Source: Streptomyces uncialis (GTDB lineage: Bacteria > Actinomycetota > Actinomycetes > Streptomycetales > Streptomycetaceae). From it: a stretch of 64,000 nucleotides of DNA. How positions within the stretch are numbered: position 1 is the stretch's first letter; every line of letters begins with the position of its first letter. The position numbers and the translations under genes were made by a program. Shown piece after piece: positions 15,949 through 24,790 of the stretch. The DNA lies in contig NZ_LFBV01000004.1 in NCBI RefSeq assembly GCF_001905345.1, positions 620,001 to 684,000 on the forward strand. The letters run 5' to 3'. Below the pieces are notes generated by a model. The model made no database searches and was not told the origin of the DNA. It saw only the letters and a list, made by a program, of their open reading frames with translations.

Positions 15949-17265
15949 ATGGTGTCCCGTACCGCACCACCCGACACGAAGGGCCACGAGGAACACCCCG
16001 CGCAGCGGCGGGTCCTCCGGGTTCTCGTCGTCACCCAGATCCTGAGCGGCGCGGCCCTCGCGGCCGGAATCACCGTCGGCGCCCTGCTCGCCGAGGAGAT
16101 GCTCGGTTCCACCGGCCTCGCCGGGGTACCGAGCGCGCTGTTCACCATAGGCGCGGCAGTGGGGGCCGCGGGGATCGGCCGGGCCTGTCAGCGCTGGGGC
16201 AGACGGCCCGGCCTCACCCTCGGCTACGGGGGAGGGGCCTTCGGCAGCCTTCTCGTGGTCGCCGCCACCATGTACGACAGCGTCCCGCTGCTGTTCCTCG
16301 GGCTGCTCGTGTACGGCGCCGGGACCGCGTCCGTGATGCTCGCCCGCTATGCCGGGGCCGACCTCGCCAGTCCCGGACGACGGGGCCGCGCGGTGAGCAC
16401 CGTCCTGTTCGCGACCGCCGCCGGAGCGGTCGCCGGACCCGGACTCGTCGGGGTCATGGGCGACCTCGCCCACTCCTGGGACATCCCCCGGCTCGCCGGT
16501 CCGTTCCTGCTGGCCTTCGCCGCGTTCGCGTCGGCCTCCCTGTTCGTGGGCACGTTCCTGCGCCCCGACCCGCTGCTTCTGGCCCGTGACATGCCCGGCC
16601 CCGCGAAACCGGACACGGCCCCCGGCGACGACGGTCCCGCTCCCGCGGCCGGTGGCCTCAAGGGGGTGCCGAGGGAGGATCTGCGGCGGATGGCGGCCGG
16701 TGCCGCCGTGATGGTGCTCAGCCAGGTGGTCATGATCGCGATCATGACCATGACGCCCATCCATATGACCGACCACGGCCATGGCACCGGCACCGCCGGG
16801 ATCGTCATCGGACTGCACATGGCCGCCATGTACCTCTCCTCGCCGCTCTCCGGGCACCTCGTCGACCGCGTCGGCCGCACCCCGACCGCCGGACTCGGTG
16901 CGGCCGTCCTCACCGTCGCCGCCCTCACCGCGTACTTCGCGCCGCCCGGTTCCGGCGCCGCCCTGGCCCTGGCCCTCGTCCTGCTCGGCATCGGCTGGAA
17001 CCTCGGGTTCGTCAGCGGGACGACGATGGTCGCCGACGCCGCGCCCCCCGACCGCCGCGCCGCCTACCAGGGGCTCATGGACGTCGGTGTACTGATCGCC
17101 GGAGCGGGCGGCAGCCTCGCCTCCGGGGTGCTCGTCGCGTCCGGCGGCTTCCGCCTGCTCACGGGTATCGGCGCGGCGCTCGCCCTCGTCTCCGCCGTCG
17201 CCCTCGCCGCCCGCCACGCCCGGTCGCGCACCGCCGCCCCGGCGACCGAGGACCACACCGTCTGA
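15949..17265 (+). CDS. MFS transporter, probable exporter of the peptide cassette
   Basis: A 438-residue major facilitator with about twelve hydrophobic segments and a Pro/Asp-rich cytoplasmic loop near residue 220. The loop-2/3 motif appears as CQRWGRRPG and its second-half counterpart as GHLVDRVGRTPT. GAGGAG lies 9 bp before the ATG. It comes 55 bp after the GRDP-like gene on the same strand with no hairpin between, so it is probably co-transcribed and exports the product or gives self-protection. Confidence 0.85.
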   Translation: MVSRTAPPDTKGHEEHPAQRRVLRVLVVTQILSGAALAAGITVGALLAEEMLGSTGLAGVPSALFTIGAAVGAAGIGRACQRWGRRPGLTLGYGGGAFGSLLVVAATMYDSVPLLFLGLLVYGAGTASVMLARYAGADLASPGRRGRAVSTVLFATAAGAVAGPGLVGVMGDLAHSWDIPRLAGPFLLAFAAFASASLFVGTFLRPDPLLLARDMPGPAKPDTAPGDDGPAPAAGGLKGVPREDLRRMAAGAAVMVLSQVVMIAIMTMTPIHMTDHGHGTGTAGIVIGLHMAAMYLSSPLSGHLVDRVGRTPTAGLGAAVLTVAALTAYFAPPGSGAALALALVLLGIGWNLGFVSGTTMVADAAPPDRRAAYQGLMDVGVLIAGAGGSLASGVLVASGGFRLLTGIGAALALVSAVALAARHARSRTAAPATEDHTV

Positions 17266-17460
17266 CACGATCACCGCCCCGGACCGCCGGAACCCGTGCG
17301 CCCAGGGAACCCGTACGCCCGGGGAACCCATGAGCCCGGAAGTACCCGGAAGAGCCCCGCCCGCTCCCAGATGCCCCGCCCCCGGCACCCGCCCCCGCAC
17401 CACGACCTCGATGTCGGATTCTCGCCAGCCGGACGGCCCCGCGTCCCCGATGCTGGAGTC

Positions 17461-18960
17461 ATGCGAAGCGCGATGCACTCCGACACCGAGCGGTGCGTGA
17501 GAGCCGTCCAGTCCAAGGACGGCCGGTTCGACGGATGGTTCTACACCGCGGTGCTCACCACCCGGATCTACTGCCGTCCGAGCTGCCCGGTGGTGCCGCC
17601 CAAGCCGCGGAACATGGTCTTCTACCCCAGCGCCGCGGCCTGCCAGCAGGCCGGGTTCCGGGCCTGCAAACGCTGCCGCCCCGACACCAGCCCCGGTTCC
17701 CCCGAATGGAACCAGCGCGCCGACCTCGTGGCACGGGCCATGCGGCTCATCGCGGACGGACTCGTGGACCGCGCCGGGGTACCCGGACTCGCCGACCACC
17801 TCGGGTACAGCACCCGCCAGGTCGAACGGCAGCTCCTCGCCGAGCTCGGCGCCGGACCGCTCGCCCTCGCCCGCGCCCAGCGGGCCCAGACCGCGCGGCT
17901 CCTGATCGAGACGACCGCGCTGCCGATGGCGGAGATCGCCTTCGCCGCGGGCTTCGCGTCGATCCGCACCTTCAACGACACCGTCCGCGAGGTGTTCGCG
18001 CTGTCCCCGAGCGAGCTGCGGACCAAGGCGGCGTCCCGGGGCCCGCACCCCGGACGGACCGCGCCCGCCGCCCCCGGCACCCTCTGTCTGCGGCTGCCGT
18101 TCCGCGCCCCGCTCACCCCCGACAACCTCTTCGGCCATCTGGTCGCCACGGCGGTGCCCGGCGTCGAGGAGTGGCACGACGGCGCGTACCGCCGCACCCT
18201 GCGGCTGCCCTACGGGCACGGCATCGTCGCCCTCACCCCCGAGCCCGACCACATCGGCTGCCGGCTGACCCTCACCGATCTGCGCGATCTCACCGTCGCG
18301 ATCAGCCGCTGCCGCCGGATGCTGGACCTGGACGCCGACCCCGTCGCGGTCGACGAACAGCTGCGCGGTGACCCGCTGCTCGCCCCGCTGGTGGACAAGG
18401 CCCCCGGCCGCCGGGTGCCGCGGACCGTCGACGAGGCCGAGTTCGCCGTACGGGCCGTGCTCGGACAGCAGGTGTCGACCGCCGCCGCCCGCACCCACGC
18501 GGCCCGGCTGGCCGCCGCCCACGGTGAATCCGTCGAGGACCCCGAAGGCGGCCTCACCCGGCTGTTCCCCAGCCCGCAGGCCCTCGCCTCACTGGACCCC
18601 GGGAGCCTCGCGATGCCCCGCAGCCGCCGCACCACCCTCACCACCCTCGTGGCGCGGCTCGCGGACGGCTCCCTGCGGCTCGGCGCCGAGTCCGACTGGA
18701 ACGAGGCACGGGCCCGGCTCCGCGCCCTGCCCGGCTTCGGACCATGGACCGTGGAGGTCGTCGCCATGCGGGCGCTGGGCGACCCGGACGCCTTCCTGCC
18801 CACCGACCTCGGGGTGCGCCGCGCCGCCCAGGGCCTCGGACTGCCGTCCACCCCCGCCGCCCTCACCGCCCGCGCCGCGGCCTGGCGGCCCTGGCGCGCC
18901 TACGCCGTCCAGTACCTCTGGGCGACCGACGACCACCCGATCAACATCCTCCCGGGGTAG
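17461..18960 (+). CDS. alkA: Ada-type regulator fused to AlkA 3-methyladenine DNA glycosylase
   Basis: A 499-residue three-part protein. An Ada Zn domain has Cys38, Cys42, Cys69 and Cys72, the same numbering as E. coli Ada with this start, so Cys38 can accept methyl groups from phosphotriesters. An AraC-type HTH (~90-195) with AEIAFAAGFASIRTFNDTVREVF follows. The AlkA part (~210-499) has the helix-hairpin-helix LPGFGPWTVEVVAMRALGDP and the catalytic Asp in FLPTDLGVRRA. It both senses alkylation and excises alkylated bases. Ogt follows after 48 bp on the same strand. Confidence 0.93.
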   Translation: MRSAMHSDTERCVRAVQSKDGRFDGWFYTAVLTTRIYCRPSCPVVPPKPRNMVFYPSAAACQQAGFRACKRCRPDTSPGSPEWNQRADLVARAMRLIADGLVDRAGVPGLADHLGYSTRQVERQLLAELGAGPLALARAQRAQTARLLIETTALPMAEIAFAAGFASIRTFNDTVREVFALSPSELRTKAASRGPHPGRTAPAAPGTLCLRLPFRAPLTPDNLFGHLVATAVPGVEEWHDGAYRRTLRLPYGHGIVALTPEPDHIGCRLTLTDLRDLTVAISRCRRMLDLDADPVAVDEQLRGDPLLAPLVDKAPGRRVPRTVDEAEFAVRAVLGQQVSTAAARTHAARLAAAHGESVEDPEGGLTRLFPSPQALASLDPGSLAMPRSRRTTLTTLVARLADGSLRLGAESDWNEARARLRALPGFGPWTVEVVAMRALGDPDAFLPTDLGVRRAAQGLGLPSTPAALTARAAAWRPWRAYAVQYLWATDDHPINILPG

Positions 18961-19008
18961 ATTCCCCGGCCGTGCGTCCGACCGTCCCGCCCCACCCGGA
19001 GCGCCACC

Positions 19009-19491
19009 ATGAAGCAGCACACCCTCATCGACAGCCCGTACGGCCCGCTCACCCTCGTCGCCACCGACGGCACCCTCTGCGGCGTCTATATGACCGACCA
19101 GCGCCACCGGCCGCCCGAGGAGTCGTTCGGGGACCGCGACCCCGGCCCCTTCACCGAGACGGCACGCCAGCTCGACGCGTACTTCGCGGGGGAGCTCACC
19201 GACTTCGACCTGCCGTTCTCCCTCGACGGCACCCCCTTCCAGCGGTCCGTCTGGGCGCAGCTCCTGCGCATCCCGTTCGGTGAGACCCGGACGTACGGCG
19301 AGCTGGCCGAGGCGCTCGGCAATCCCGCCGCGTCCCGTGCGGTGGGGCTCGCCAACGGCAAGAACCCGATCAGTGTGATCGTGCCGTGCCACCGGGTGAT
19401 CGGTGCGAACGGCAACCTCACCGGATACGGCGGCGGGCTGCCCCGCAAGCAGCGGCTGCTCGACTTCGAACGGGGCAGCGCCCTGTTCTAG
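19009..19491 (+). CDS. ogt: Methylated-DNA-protein-cysteine methyltransferase
   Basis: A 160-residue O6-alkylguanine alkyltransferase. The acceptor Cys127 lies in IVPCHRVIG, and the DNA-binding HTH with RAVGLANGKNP precedes it. It directly reverses O6-methylguanine by irreversible self-alkylation. It forms an adaptive-response unit with the upstream Ada-AlkA gene and ends at a terminator hairpin facing the BCCT gene. Confidence 0.95.
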   Translation: MKQHTLIDSPYGPLTLVATDGTLCGVYMTDQRHRPPEESFGDRDPGPFTETARQLDAYFAGELTDFDLPFSLDGTPFQRSVWAQLLRIPFGETRTYGELAEALGNPAASRAVGLANGKNPISVIVPCHRVIGANGNLTGYGGGLPRKQRLLDFERGSALF

Positions 19492-19492
19492 G

Positions 19493-19522
19493 CCGCCGCG
19501 CCACGACCCGGGGGCGCGGCGG
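19493..19522. terminator. Bidirectional terminator between ogt and the BCCT gene
   Basis: A perfect 10-bp stem CCGCCGCGCC/GGCGCGGCGG with a 10-nt loop fills the 36-bp gap between the convergent genes. Confidence 0.7.
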
Positions 19523-19527
19523 GTGGC

Positions 19528-21303
19528 TCACTCGTCCCGCTCGGGGTTGTCCTGGCCGCGGGACCGGGCGATCCGGCGCAGCCGCTGGTGCCGTCCGGGG
19601 CCCGTCTCGGAGATCACCTCACCGACCATCGCCCGTACGGCGTCCCGGACGCCGTGCAGCGCCTGGCCCCGCGCGGGACCCGCGCCGGGGTCGGACCGTA
19701 GTTCCTTCAGCAGCGCCCAGCACAGCAGCAGCATCACCACGACGAACGGCAGCGCGACGAGGATCGTCGCCGTCTGGAGCGACTGGAGCCCTCCGGCGAC
19801 CAGCAGCACCGCCGCGACCGCCGCCATCAGCACACCCCAGACGACCACCAGCCAGGTCCGGGGGTTCAGGGCGCCCCTGCTGGTCAGGGACCCCATCACC
19901 AGCGACGCGGAGTCCGCGCTGGTGATGAAGTAGGTCATCACCAGCAGCATGGCCACCCAGGAGGTGACCGTGCCGAGCGGCAGCGCGTCCAGCATCGCGA
20001 ACAGCGAGGCCTCCTCGCCCTCCTTGAGCTTCGCCGCCATGTCGACCTTGCCGGTCGAGTCCAGCCGGATGCCGGCGCCGCCCATCACACAGAACCAGAC
20101 GGCGGTGGCCCCGCTCGGTACGAGCAGCACCCCGATCAGGAACTCGCGGATGCTCCGGCCCCGGGAGATCCGTGCGATGAACGTTCCCACGAACGGCGCC
20201 CAGGACAGCCACCATGCCCAGTAGAAGATCGTCCAGGCCCCCAGCCAGGCGCTGTCCGTGAAGGCGCCGGTCCGGGACGCCATGGTGACAAGCTGGCTGA
20301 CATAGCCGCCGACGCTCGCCGGGATCGCGTCCAGGATGTACACGGTCGGCCCGAGCACGAACACGAACAGCATCAGACAGGCCGCGAGCACGATGTTCAG
20401 GGTGCTCAGCCATTTCACGCCCTTGTGCAGCCCGGTGAACGCGGAGACCACGAAGGCGGCGGACAGCACCACGACGATCAGCAGTTGCACCGTCGTCGAG
20501 TCGTCCACCCCCGCGGTGAGATTGAGGCCCTTCGCGACCTGGAGGGTGCCCACGCCGAGGCTCGTCGCGGTGCCGAACACGGTCGCGAACACCGCCAGCA
20601 GATCGATCAGCCGCCCGGGCCAGCCGTTCGCCCGGCGTTCCCCGAGCAGTGGGACGAACACCGAACTGAGACGGTTGCCGCGGCCCTTGCGGAAGCCCGC
20701 GTAGGCGAGCGCGAGGCCGGCGATCCCGTAGATCGCCCACGGGGTCAGGGTCCAGTGGAAGAACGAGTACTCCAGCGCGGTCCCGGCCGCCGCGGGGGTG
20801 CGCGGCTCGACGCCGCTGGCGGGGGGCGGGGCCAGATAGTGGGTGAGGGGTTCACCGACGCCGTAGAACATCAGGCCGATGCCCATGCCCGCGCTGAACA
20901 TCATCGCGATCCACGCGAGGTTGGTGAACTCGGGTTCGCTGTCGTCCTTGCCGAGCTTGACCCGGCCGTAGCGGGAGAAGGCGAGCAGGACGCACAGGAC
21001 GAGGAAGGCGTCCGCCGCGATCACGAACAGCCAGGCGAAGTTGTCCAGCACCCAGGCCAGGGCGCTGCTGGACGCGCTGTCGAAGGACTTCTTGCCGATG
21101 GCCGCCCAGGCGACGACGGCGAGGACGACCGTGACGCCGACACCCACGACCACCGCGTCGGGGGAGGTGTCCCGTCCGGTGGGTCCCTGGGGTTCCTCCG
21201 GCCCCTCGGGGCCTGACTCCTCAATCGATTCTGCGCTCATCGGGGTCACTATGGTGGGGATCGTGCCGTCTTGTACGCATGGCACGCCGTCACCGTCGTT
21301 CAC
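19528..21303 (-). CDS. BCCT-family betaine/choline-type transporter
   Basis: 591 residues with about 12 membrane helices. The BCCT hallmarks are MMFSAGMGIGLMFYGVGEPL, FHWTLTPWAIYGIAGLALAY, the Trp-rich FYWAWWLSWAPFVGTFIARI (helix 8 region) and TSADSASLVMG. It imports compatible solutes such as glycine betaine by Na+ or H+ symport. The C-terminal cytoplasmic tail is basic. GTG 21303 is chosen because GGGGAGAA lies 7 bp upstream; ATG 21240 has no ribosome-binding site. It stands alone; regulation is probably by osmolarity at the protein level. Confidence 0.92.
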   Translation of the reverse strand: MNDGDGVPCVQDGTIPTIVTPMSAESIEESGPEGPEEPQGPTGRDTSPDAVVVGVGVTVVLAVVAWAAIGKKSFDSASSSALAWVLDNFAWLFVIAADAFLVLCVLLAFSRYGRVKLGKDDSEPEFTNLAWIAMMFSAGMGIGLMFYGVGEPLTHYLAPPPASGVEPRTPAAAGTALEYSFFHWTLTPWAIYGIAGLALAYAGFRKGRGNRLSSVFVPLLGERRANGWPGRLIDLLAVFATVFGTATSLGVGTLQVAKGLNLTAGVDDSTTVQLLIVVVLSAAFVVSAFTGLHKGVKWLSTLNIVLAACLMLFVFVLGPTVYILDAIPASVGGYVSQLVTMASRTGAFTDSAWLGAWTIFYWAWWLSWAPFVGTFIARISRGRSIREFLIGVLLVPSGATAVWFCVMGGAGIRLDSTGKVDMAAKLKEGEEASLFAMLDALPLGTVTSWVAMLLVMTYFITSADSASLVMGSLTSRGALNPRTWLVVVWGVLMAAVAAVLLVAGGLQSLQTATILVALPFVVVMLLLCWALLKELRSDPGAGPARGQALHGVRDAVRAMVGEVISETGPGRHQRLRRIARSRGQDNPERDE

Positions 21304-21893
21304 GCCGAGGTTCTCCCCGGTACCCGTACCCGTACACGTCCCGGCGCGGGCCGCCCGTGGCTGCGCAGTTCCTCGCGCCCCTTAGGGGGCGCCTTCCGCC
21401 GGTTCTTCGGGTCGGGACCGGTCGGGATTCTCCGTCCTCGATCCGACAGTCCGGCGAGTGCGCGAGGAGGGTGGTTCCGCAGACGACGGGCAACCCCAGG
21501 AGGCTGAAGCGCCCCAAAGGGGCGCGGGGAACTGCGCAAAAGACGAGGCCGGACCCGCAGCCGAACAGGAACCGTAAGGGGCGCGAGGAACTGCGCGAGC
21601 AACCACAGGCAACCCGCACCCGAACAGGAACCGCGAGGAGCGCGACCAAGGGGCGCGGGGAACTGCGCACCCACGAACGACCCGCACAGGAACAAGTGCG
21701 CCCAGGTATGGAACCCAAGACCCGCAGGCAACCGCACGACCCGGCCGAAGCATTCCGCACGGCGAAACGCAGGCACAGGCTCACCGCCGGGGCCGGGGCC
21801 GGGGCCGGGGCCGGGCCGAGGGCCGGACATGACCGTGGGCCCCGGCCGACCCGCGGCTGGGACCCACGTCGAGCTGTACCGCCACCCGCCCGG
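21304..21893. repeat. Repeat cluster 2: inverted-arm array of the 20-bp core
   Basis: A reverse core at 21363-21382 is followed by the shared central segment (GGTCGGGATTCTCCGTCCTCG near 21420-21440, GCGAGGAGGGTGGTTCCGC near 21464), then forward cores at 21519-21538, 21578-21597 and 21650-21669. The rest has no gene. It lies between pssA and the BCCT gene, both leftward, so it is not in a convergent gap. Confidence 0.85.
21787..21818 (+). repeat. GGGGCC hexanucleotide repeat (about five units)
   Basis: Five consecutive GGGGCC-type units lie just downstream of the pssA stop (opposite strand). Four G-runs of four could form a G-quadruplex. Confidence 0.7.
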
Positions 21894-22766
21894 TCAGGGC
21901 ATATGCGCGGCGCGCGCTTCCCGCCGGTTGTCACGGAAGTTGTTCACCCGGCGGGCCGTCGCGAAGAGGGGGATCACCGCGCCCAGCACCACCTGGAGCG
22001 CACAACCGGTCTGGAGGAGCAGCTGCCCCCCGGGCGCGTCGAACGCCCAGGCCGCCAGCAGCCCCATGCTGAGGACGATCCACGACAGCATGGCCACCGC
22101 GAGCCGTCCCTGCGGCTTGGGGTACTCGACCCGGCTCACCATCAGCCACGCGGTCCCCACGATCGCGAGCAGCGTCGCGAAGAAGGGCAGCCCGAGCAGC
22201 ACGATGGAGACGACGGTGAGCGCCCCGAAGGGGCTCGGCATGCCCTGGAAGACCCCGTCCCGGAGGGTCACGCACGAGAACCGGGCCAGCCGTAGCACCA
22301 CCGCCAGCAGCACCACGATCGCCCCCACCGCCGCGACCTGCTCGTTCGCGTCATGGGCGACCATGCCGTAGACGAGCACGAAGTACGCGGGCGCGAGGCC
22401 GAAGCTGATGAGGTCGGAGAGGTTGTCGAGCTCCGCCCCCATCGGCGACGACCGCAGCTTGCGGGCGACGAGGCCGTCGAAGAGGTCGAAGACGGCCGCG
22501 CAGAGCATCAGGATCACGGCCGTGGCGGCGGAATGCCGGGCCATCCCGGACTCGTCGCTGCCCATGAGGTGCGGGATGAGGATGCCCGTGGTGGTGAAGT
22601 ACACCGCCATGAATCCGCATGTGGCGTTACCCAGCGTGAGGGTGTCCGCTATCGACAACCTCAGGGACAGCGGCATTTCCTCCGCGTCGTCGTCCGCACC
22701 GTCGGCGCCCTCTGCTTCGGGCGCCCAACCGGTCTGCGGTGAGGTTTCGGGCTCAATCACGGTCAA
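21894..22766 (-). CDS. pssA: CDP-diacylglycerol-serine O-phosphatidyltransferase
   Basis: A 290-residue integral membrane enzyme that makes phosphatidylserine from CDP-diacylglycerol and serine. The CDP-alcohol phosphotransferase motif is DLFDGLVAR...GAELDNLSD, with all four Asp present. The AR-to-G spacing is 7 residues rather than the 8 I expect for PssA. The N-terminal ~35 residues are acidic and hydrophilic. TTG 22766 is chosen because GGGGTGA lies 6 bp upstream; GTG 22760 is possible. It overlaps the end of psd by 14 nt, so the two are co-translated. Confidence 0.93.
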   Translation of the reverse strand: MTVIEPETSPQTGWAPEAEGADGADDDAEEMPLSLRLSIADTLTLGNATCGFMAVYFTTTGILIPHLMGSDESGMARHSAATAVILMLCAAVFDLFDGLVARKLRSSPMGAELDNLSDLISFGLAPAYFVLVYGMVAHDANEQVAAVGAIVVLLAVVLRLARFSCVTLRDGVFQGMPSPFGALTVVSIVLLGLPFFATLLAIVGTAWLMVSRVEYPKPQGRLAVAMLSWIVLSMGLLAAWAFDAPGGQLLLQTGCALQVVLGAVIPLFATARRVNNFRDNRREARAAHMP

Positions 22767-23400
22767 TGCGAGTCACCCCAGCTGTGGTCTTCTGTCCGAC
22801 CTCGACGGCGACGTCCACGCCTTCCGGGAGGTAGATGTCGACACGCGAGCCGAAGCGGATCAGTCCGATCCGGTCGCCCTGCTCGACCTTCGTGCCCTGC
22901 GGCACGTAAGGGACGATACGGCGGGCGACCGCTCCGGCGATCTGCACCATCTCGATGTCGCCCAGCTCCGTGTCGAAGTGCCAGACGACGCGCTCGTTGT
23001 TCTCGCTCTCCTTGTTGAACGCCGGAACGAACCCGCCGGGGATGTGCTCGACGGAGGTCACCGTGCCGGCCAGCGGGGCGCGGTTGACGTGGACGTTCAG
23101 CGGGCTCATGAAGATCGCGACCCGGGTCCGTCCGTCCTGCCACGGCATGATGCTCTGCACCACACCGTCGGCGGGGGAGATGACCCGGCCCTGCGCGATC
23201 TCACGCTCGGGGTCGCGGAAGAACCACAGCATGCCCACCGCGAGCGCGGTGGCGGGTACGGCGACGACCGCCGCCTTCGAGGAACGGCGCGACCGGGCCA
23301 GGCTGAGGGCGGCGGTGGCGACGGTCGGCAGGAGCCACGGCGACGCTCCGCGGGCGAGGCGGACCCGGCCGCGAGGTGCAGAGGTTTGGCTGTCGGGCAT
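22753..23400 (-). CDS. psd: Phosphatidylserine decarboxylase, short type
   Basis: A 215-residue proenzyme of the short (PSD-A) class. It self-cleaves at the Gly-Ser bond in RFGSRVDIYLP to form the pyruvoyl group. SPADGVV and the His in NVHVNRAP are conserved. An N-terminal hydrophobic stretch (~25-65) anchors it in the membrane. It converts phosphatidylserine from PssA, encoded immediately downstream, to phosphatidylethanolamine. It is separated from the upstream acyl-CoA dehydrogenase by 180 bp, where a new promoter is likely. Confidence 0.94.
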   Translation of the reverse strand: MPDSQTSAPRGRVRLARGASPWLLPTVATAALSLARSRRSSKAAVVAVPATALAVGMLWFFRDPEREIAQGRVISPADGVVQSIMPWQDGRTRVAIFMSPLNVHVNRAPLAGTVTSVEHIPGGFVPAFNKESENNERVVWHFDTELGDIEMVQIAGAVARRIVPYVPQGTKVEQGDRIGLIRFGSRVDIYLPEGVDVAVEVGQKTTAGVTRIDRD

Positions 23401-23580
23401 GGATGACCTTCGTAGCGGATGATGCCGCGCTTGACGGGGGACGGCGGCTGTCCGGCGATCGTATCGGTTACCGGCCGCAACTGGGCAAGCCAGGAAGCCG
23501 AGTCGAGGTCGGAACAGGGTGGACAGGGTGTGACGTTCTTCTCGAAGAAACCACCCTTATCGGGGCAACCGACCCGGAGG

Positions 23581-24786
23581 TCAGCCCTGAAGCCGATACT
23601 CTTCGAGCAGTCTGCGCCCGATGATCATCTTCTGGATCTCCGCGGTTCCTTCGCCGATCAGCAGCATCGGCGCCTCGCGGTAGAGGCGCTCGATCTCGTA
23701 CTCCTTGGAGAAGCCGTAGCCGCCGTGAATCCGGAAGGCGTCCTCCACGACCTCTTTGCAGTACTCGGAGGCGAGGTACTTCGCCATCCCTGCCTCAAGG
23801 TCGTTTCGTTCCCCGGAGTCCTTTTTGCGCGCTGCGTTCACCATCATCGCATGGGCGGCCTCGACCTTGGTAGCCATCTCGGCCAGCTTGAACTGGATGG
23901 CCTGGTGCTGGGCGATCTGCTTTCCGAAGGTGTGCCGTTGCTGTGCGTAAGAAACGCCCAGCTCGAACGCACGGTGCGCGACCCCGCAACCACGCGCGGC
24001 GACATTCACCCGCCCGACCTCCACCCCGTCCATCATCTGGTAGAAACCGCGACCGGTGGCGCCCCCCAGTACGCGATTGGCCGGAATGCGTAGGCCATCC
24101 ATGATGAGCTCGGTGGTGTCGACACCCTTGTATCCCATTTTGTCGATCTTTCCCGGGATGGTGAGACCTGGCCGCACCTGGCCGAAGCCGGGTTCCTTCT
24201 CGATCAGGAACGTCGTCATCGACTTGTGCGGAGCGGTTCCCTCCGGGTGTCCTTCGTCACTTCGCACGAGCACGGCGACCAGGCTCGACGTCCCGCCGTT
24301 GGTGAGCCACATCTTCTGACCGGTCAGCACGTACTCGTCGCCGTCCCGCACCGCCTTCGACGTGATCGCCGAGACATCGGAGCCGAGCGCGGGCTCCGAC
24401 ATCGAGAACGCGCCACGCACCTCACCGGCCGCCATCCGGGGCAGGAAGTACTCCTTCTGCTCCGCCGTGCCGTGCTGCTTCAACATGTACGCGACGATGA
24501 AGTGAGTGTTGACGATGCCCGAGACGGACATCCAGCCCCGGGCGATCTCCTCCACGCACAGCGCGTACGTCAGCAGCGACTCGCCCAGCCCCCCGTACTC
24601 CTCGGGGATCATCAGCCCGAACAGGCCCAACTCCCGGAGCCCGTCCACGATCGCCTGCGGGTACTCGTCACGGTGCTCCAGCTCCGTGGCGACCGGGATG
24701 ATCTCCTTGTCGACGAAGTCACGGACGGTGGACAGGATCTCCCGCTGTACCTCGCTGAGGCCGTGGGTCTGCGCGAGTCGGCTCAT
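23581..24786 (-). CDS. Acyl-CoA dehydrogenase, probable methylsuccinyl-CoA dehydrogenase
   Basis: A 401-residue FAD enzyme with the acyl-CoA dehydrogenase signatures FSMSEPALGSD, QKMWLTNGG, QQRHTFGKQI and RIHGGYGFSKEYEIERLYREA followed by IGEGTAEIQ (catalytic-region Glu). It is last in a run with MaoC, a CitE-like lyase, meaA and ccrA, so oxidation of (2S)-methylsuccinyl-CoA to mesaconyl-CoA is the expected step. ATG 24786 has GGAGAAG 7 bp upstream and lies 4 bp after the MaoC stop. Confidence 0.9.
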   Translation of the reverse strand: MSRLAQTHGLSEVQREILSTVRDFVDKEIIPVATELEHRDEYPQAIVDGLRELGLFGLMIPEEYGGLGESLLTYALCVEEIARGWMSVSGIVNTHFIVAYMLKQHGTAEQKEYFLPRMAAGEVRGAFSMSEPALGSDVSAITSKAVRDGDEYVLTGQKMWLTNGGTSSLVAVLVRSDEGHPEGTAPHKSMTTFLIEKEPGFGQVRPGLTIPGKIDKMGYKGVDTTELIMDGLRIPANRVLGGATGRGFYQMMDGVEVGRVNVAARGCGVAHRAFELGVSYAQQRHTFGKQIAQHQAIQFKLAEMATKVEAAHAMMVNAARKKDSGERNDLEAGMAKYLASEYCKEVVEDAFRIHGGYGFSKEYEIERLYREAPMLLIGEGTAEIQKMIIGRRLLEEYRLQG

Positions 24787-24790
24787 GGCG

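Noticed and set aside
15673..18522. A 949-codon minus-strand open frame opposite the MFS and Ada-AlkA genes
   Set aside because: Shadow frame in GC-rich DNA; the plus-strand products have intact catalytic motifs.
23536..23551. TTCTTC-TC-GAAGAA inverted repeat between psd and the acyl-CoA dehydrogenase gene
   Set aside because: Only 6-bp arms with a 2-nt loop and no T-tract; too weak to call a terminator or operator with confidence.
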